From Cryobacterium zongtaii (GTDB lineage Bacteria; Actinomycetota; Actinomycetes; Actinomycetales; Microbacteriaceae), in NCBI RefSeq assembly GCF_002909375.1, contig NZ_PPXD01000009.1, forward strand, positions 1 through 64,000: a stretch of DNA of 64,000 nt. Reading direction: 5' to 3'. The translations under genes and the position numbers were made by a program. Positions 61,235-64,000 of the stretch are shown here, in pieces; position 1 is the stretch's first letter; every line of letters starts with the position of its first letter. A model generated the notes under the pieces. The model did not search any database. It was given only the letters and a program-made list of their open reading frames with translations, and had not been told where the DNA came from.

Positions 61235-62572
61235 ATGGGTACTCGGGGGCGCACGGCGCAGGACCGCGCCCCGGGCGGTGCCGGTCCGTTCGCCTTCGCG
61301 CCGTTCCGCTGGCTGCTCACCGCCCGCACCATCGCCACCCTGGGCAACGCCGCCGCCCCGATCGCCCTCGCCTTCGCGGTGCTCGACCTCACCGGGTCCG
61401 CGGTGGACCTCGGCATCGTCGTAGCCAGCCGCTCCCTCGCCAACGTGGCCGTGCTGCTGTTCGGCGGGGTGATCGCCGACCGGCTGCCCAAGCACCTGCT
61501 GCTCGTGGGCACCTCCCTCGCGGCCGCGGCCACCCAGGCCGTGGTGGCCGCGCTCGTCCTGTCGGGCTCGGCCACCATCCCGTTGCTCGTGGTCCTCAGC
61601 ATCCTCAACGGGGCCGTGGCCGCCGTCAGCTTTCCGGCCTCGGCCGCGATCGTGCCGCAGACCGTGCCGGTCACCGAGTTGCGCCCGGCCAACGCTCTGC
61701 TGCGGCTGAGCCTCAACGGCGGCGCGATCCTCGGTGCCAGCCTCGGCGCGATCCTGATCGCGGCGGTCGGGCCCGGCTGGGGACTCGCGCTGAATGCCGC
61801 ATCCTTCGCCCTGGCCGGCATCGTCTTCGCGTTCGTTCGCACGCCCAACGCACAGCGCACCGTCTCTACCGGCGCCGCCGCGCCCCCTGCCAGCGTCTTC
61901 CGGGAGCTGCGGGAGGGCTGGCAGGAATTCTCCAGCCGCACCTGGGTGTGGGTGGTCGTGGCCCAGTTCGCCCTCGTGAACGCCGCGTTTGTGGGAGCGA
62001 TCGCGGTGCTCGGCCCGCTCGTGGCCGACGAGAGCTTCGGCCGCGCCGCCTGGGGCCTGATCATCGCCGCCGAAACCGTGGGCCTCGCTCTCGGCGGGAT
62101 GCTCGCGCTGCGCTGGCGACCCCGGCACGCCCTGGGCATCGGGGTGGGTCTGGTCGCGGTGACGGCCTTGCCCATCGTGGGACTCGCGCTGGTGCCGTTG
62201 GTGCCGCTGCTCGTCATGGCCTTCCTCATCGGCGGGGTGGCCATCGAGCAGTTCGGGGTGGCCTGGGACCAGTCGCTGCAACAGAACATTCCGCAAGGCA
62301 AGCTCGCCCGGGTGTACTCCTACGACGCGGTCGGCTCGTTCATCGCCATCCCGGTGGGGGAGATCCTGGTGGGACCGCTCGCGCATGCCTGGGGCACCAC
62401 GCCGGTGCTGCTCGGCTGCGCCGCGGTGATCGTGGTCGCGAGCCTCGCGGCGCTCTCCGTCCCCAGCGTCCGCCGGCTCACCGTCGGCGTGCCCACGGCC
62501 GATGCCCCGCCCGCCCAGGCTGCCGGCACCGATGCTGCTGTGCCTGCCGACCCCGCGCCAAGCCAGCCTTAA
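61235..62572 (+). CDS. MFS transporter (EntS-like)
   Basis: The ATG at 61235 gives 445 residues with twelve membrane segments. The first loop is [21 protein letters not shown], matching the MFS motif A (GxxaDrxxkr), and the protein begins FAFAPFRWLLTARTIATLGN as in the EntS/efflux group. It probably exports a small molecule. It follows the MMPL gene by about 60 bases and may be co-transcribed. Its stop codon forms part of a large hairpin. Confidence 0.87.
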   Translation: MGTRGRTAQDRAPGGAGPFAFAPFRWLLTARTIATLGNAAAPIALAFAVLDLTGSAVDLGIVVASRSLANVAVLLFGGVIADRLPKHLLLVGTSLAAAATQAVVAALVLSGSATIPLLVVLSILNGAVAAVSFPASAAIVPQTVPVTELRPANALLRLSLNGGAILGASLGAILIAAVGPGWGLALNAASFALAGIVFAFVRTPNAQRTVSTGAAAPPASVFRELREGWQEFSSRTWVWVVVAQFALVNAAFVGAIAVLGPLVADESFGRAAWGLIIAAETVGLALGGMLALRWRPRHALGIGVGLVAVTALPIVGLALVPLVPLLVMAFLIGGVAIEQFGVAWDQSLQQNIPQGKLARVYSYDAVGSFIAIPVGEILVGPLAHAWGTTPVLLGCAAVIVVASLAALSVPSVRRLTVGVPTADAPPAQAAGTDAAVPADPAPSQP

Positions 62573-62636
62573 CTGTTCCCGGTGCGGACATCTGCACCCG
62601 GTACGCCGGGTGCAAATGTCCGATTCGGCAACAGTT
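62571..62636 (+). terminator. Long structured hairpin overlapping the MFS stop
   Basis: The outer arms are AACTGTT/AACAGTT, then an 8/8 internal loop, then GGACAT/ATGTCC, then a perfect 9-bp stem TGCACCCGG-TACG-CCGGGTGCA. The element begins inside the MFS TAA stop. It can end both convergent transcripts. The unusual layered form also fits a dispersed palindromic repeat of this lineage. Confidence 0.65.
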
Positions 62637-62682
62637 GCCACCGAGGTCGGCGGGCGGGCGGCAGCAGCGGGGAGGTCGACGG

Positions 62683-63444
62683 TCAGTCGCCGATGCCCAG
62701 GATGCTGACGCCGGCCTCGCGCAGGCCGGCCAGAGTCGGATCGTCGGCCGCGGTGTCGGTGACGAGGCCCGCGATCTCGTCGAACGGCAGCACCCGGTAG
62801 GGCGAGGCCACCCCGATCTTCTCGGCACTCGCCAGCACGTAGGTGTCGGCCGCCCGGCCCGCCAGCGCCCGCTTCATCGCGGCCTCCTCCACATCGCCGG
62901 TGGTCAGGCCGGCGGTGGGATGCACCCCGGTGACGCCGAGTAGGAACAGGTCGGCGGTGATCGCCTGGGCGGCCTCGACCGCGGCGGCGCCACAGGTCAC
63001 CGCGGAGTGCTTGAACAGCCGGCCGCCGAGCAGGAAGACCTCGACGCCGTCGTGCGGCACCAGCGCGGCGGCAATGGTGGGGCTATGGGTGATGATCGTG
63101 CAGGTCAGGGTCGAAGGCAGCGCCTGCACCACCGCGAGGGTGGTCGTGCCGCCGTCGAGGATCACGGTGCTGCCCGGCATGATCAGCCGGGCCGCACGCG
63201 CGGCGACCCGGTCCTTGCTGTCGGGTTCCACGAGCCTGCGCTCGGCATACTGCGCCAGTGCGGGCGACACCGGCAGGGCACCGCCGTAGACCCGCTGGCA
63301 TAAGCCCGCGGCGGCGAGTTCGCGCAGGTCGCGGCGCACGCTGTCGTCGGAGAGGCCCAATTCCGCGGCGATCTCCTTGGCCACGACCTTGCCGTCCCTG
63401 GCGAGGCGGTCGAGCACGAGGGCCTGGCGTTCCGCAGCGAGCAT
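62683..63444 (-). CDS. DeoR/GlpR-family transcriptional regulator
   Basis: The ATG at 63444, with GGAAGG 8 bases above it, gives 253 residues. A winged helix-turn-helix (5-60) has DRLARDGKVVAKEIAAELGLSDDSVRRDLREL. The effector domain has VILDGGTTTLAVVQAL and GGRLFKHSAVTCG, of the sugar-phosphate-isomerase type. It probably responds to a phosphorylated sugar or nucleoside product. It is divergent from the deoxyribosyltransferase-like gene. Confidence 0.9.
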   Translation of the reverse strand: MLAAERQALVLDRLARDGKVVAKEIAAELGLSDDSVRRDLRELAAAGLCQRVYGGALPVSPALAQYAERRLVEPDSKDRVAARAARLIMPGSTVILDGGTTTLAVVQALPSTLTCTIITHSPTIAAALVPHDGVEVFLLGGRLFKHSAVTCGAAAVEAAQAITADLFLLGVTGVHPTAGLTTGDVEEAAMKRALAGRAADTYVLASAEKIGVASPYRVLPFDEIAGLVTDTAADDPTLAGLREAGVSILGIGD

Positions 63445-63464
63445 TTCACGTTCCTTCCGAGTTA

Positions 63465-63489
63465 TGCATGTTTCTGCACGTTGTATTAC
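63465..63489. promoter_or_regulatory. Promoter and possible operator of the DeoR divergent pair
   Basis: Two TGCA half-sites (63465 and 63475) lie 10 bases apart. TATTAC at 63484-63489 fits a -10 element for the rightward gene, with its ATG 11 bases later. The 55-base region must hold both promoters, so DeoR binding would affect both. Confidence 0.35.
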
Positions 63490-63499
63490 TGTAGCGGAC

Positions 63500-63886
63500 A
63501 TGACCAGCTCCCTGATGATCCTGATCGCCGGCCCCTACCGTTCGGGCACCGGCGACGACCCCGTGCTCCTTCGCCAGAACCTCGCCCGCCTCGAGGAGGC
63601 GGCCTGGCCGATCTTCCAGGCCGGCCACCTGCCGATGATCGGCGAGTGGGTGGCGCTGCCGGTTCTCGCCAGCGCCGGGGTGACGGATGTGGGCCACCCG
63701 CTGGCCGCCGACGTGATGTATCCAACGGCCGAGCGCCTGCTCGAGAGGTGCGACGGCGTGCTGAGGCTGCCCGGCGACTCCCGCGGCGCCGACCAGGACG
63801 TCGCCATCGCCCGGCGCCGGGGCATCCCGGTGTACACCAGCATCACTGAGATCCCGGGCCTCGCCGAAGCATCGGCGCACCGGTGA
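63500..63886 (+). CDS. Nucleoside 2-deoxyribosyltransferase-like (DUF4406) protein
   Basis: The ATG at 63500 gives 128 residues. It opens LMILIAGPYRSGTGDDPVLL, as in nucleoside deoxyribosyltransferase-like enzymes. It continues with RLEEAAWPIFQAGHLPMIGEWV, ERCDGVLRLPGDSRGADQDVA (a nucleotide-binding loop of the fold) and GIPVYTSI. Substrate is unknown. It is first in a rightward unit and overlaps the next gene by 4 bases (GTGA). Confidence 0.75.
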   Translation: MTSSLMILIAGPYRSGTGDDPVLLRQNLARLEEAAWPIFQAGHLPMIGEWVALPVLASAGVTDVGHPLAADVMYPTAERLLERCDGVLRLPGDSRGADQDVAIARRRGIPVYTSITEIPGLAEASAHR

Positions 63887-64000
63887 CCCCGGTCGCACTC
63901 GGGCGGCTCGGCGTCGACCTGCCGGACGGTCGGGGGCGTACCGGCCTGGACCAGGCCGGCACCGGCCTGCACGGCAACCCGGCCGTCACGGTCGAGCGGG
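63883..64000 (+). CDS. Start of an unidentified gene, truncated by the window end
   Basis: A GTG at 63883 overlaps the previous stop (GTGA) and opens a frame to the window edge: MTPVALGRLGVDLPDGRGRT and 19 more residues. The overlap shows that it is the next gene of the DeoR-controlled unit. The visible part is too short to recognise. Confidence 0.5.
   Translation, partial: MTPVALGRLGVDLPDGRGRTGLDQAGTGLHGNPAVTVER

Noticed and set aside
59452-62301. A 949-codon leftward open frame spanning the MMPL and MFS genes
   Set aside because: It crosses two well-defined transporter genes and a non-coding gap, and its composition is typical of an antisense shadow.
1-64000. rRNA or tRNA genes
   Set aside because: No cloverleaf-like or rRNA sequence was recognised by eye; a covariance-model scan would be needed to exclude a tRNA fully.

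Overview
This 64 kb window comes from a high-GC Gram-positive chromosome. The gene content and order point to an actinobacterium of the family Microbacteriaceae, possibly Cryobacterium. The supporting signs are LytR-CpsA-Psr proteins, zinc-free ribosomal proteins next to a Zur gene, a fused CopD/CtaG protein, a DUF222-HNH remnant and GTG starts throughout. The genus is an inference. No rRNA, tRNA, CRISPR array, intact transposase or phage gene was recognised.

Layout. 1-4.2 kb: end of a 2-oxoacid dehydrogenase E2 gene, a three-gene leftward set (acetyltransferase, tyrosine phosphatase, PrmC-like methyltransferase) and a small ATPase. 4.2-9.7 kb: Zur box, znuA-znuC-znuB-znuB-zur operon, then rpmB-rpmG-rpsN of the cysteine-free type and an HU gene. 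9.8-17.1 kb: CopD/CtaG fusion, membrane-anchored unknown, Pif1-like helicase, HNH remnant, DUF4232 lipoprotein and a catalytically degenerate class C beta-lactamase homologue. 17.1-20 kb: an Asp23/CsbD envelope-stress cluster facing an ECF sigma gene that overlaps a possible anti-sigma/Asp23 hybrid. 20-35.6 kb: beta-glucosidase, arsenite-type carrier, copper-storage-like protein, two-component system with a MacB-type ABC exporter, NhaA, methionine aminopeptidase with an XRE regulator, SdpI, PRISE-type reductase, hexose-6-phosphate mutarotase and peptidase E. 35.5-44.9 kb: EAL-DICT protein, then the potassium system kdpF-A-B-C-D-E with an extra 27-residue membrane ORF in front. 45-49.2 kb: lipoproteins, Dps, SRPBCC protein and LCP ligase. 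49.2-53.1 kb: a hexuronate-type cassette (kduI, GPH symporter, FAH-family enzyme, tautomerase) bracketed by two copies of an LCP gene 3' end. 53.1-58.2 kb: a rearranged azt zinc system with two AztD-like chaperones. 58.2-64 kb: DUF5655 protein, MMPL and MFS transporters, DeoR regulator and a nucleoside-deoxyribosyltransferase-like gene.

How the genes work together. Zinc is the main theme. Two separate zinc importers, about 53 kb apart, each carry a site fitting the actinobacterial Zur consensus, and the Zur gene closes the first operon. The ribosomal proteins encoded directly after zur need no zinc. Copper has two handlers (CopD/CtaG and a Csp-like protein) and potassium has the full Kdp set. 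Envelope stress is represented by four Asp23-related or CsbD genes next to their own sigma factor. The most novel-looking items are the sigma/Asp23-hybrid module, the split pair of AztD paralogues, the small ORF before kdpF and the LCP-tail-bracketed uronate cassette.
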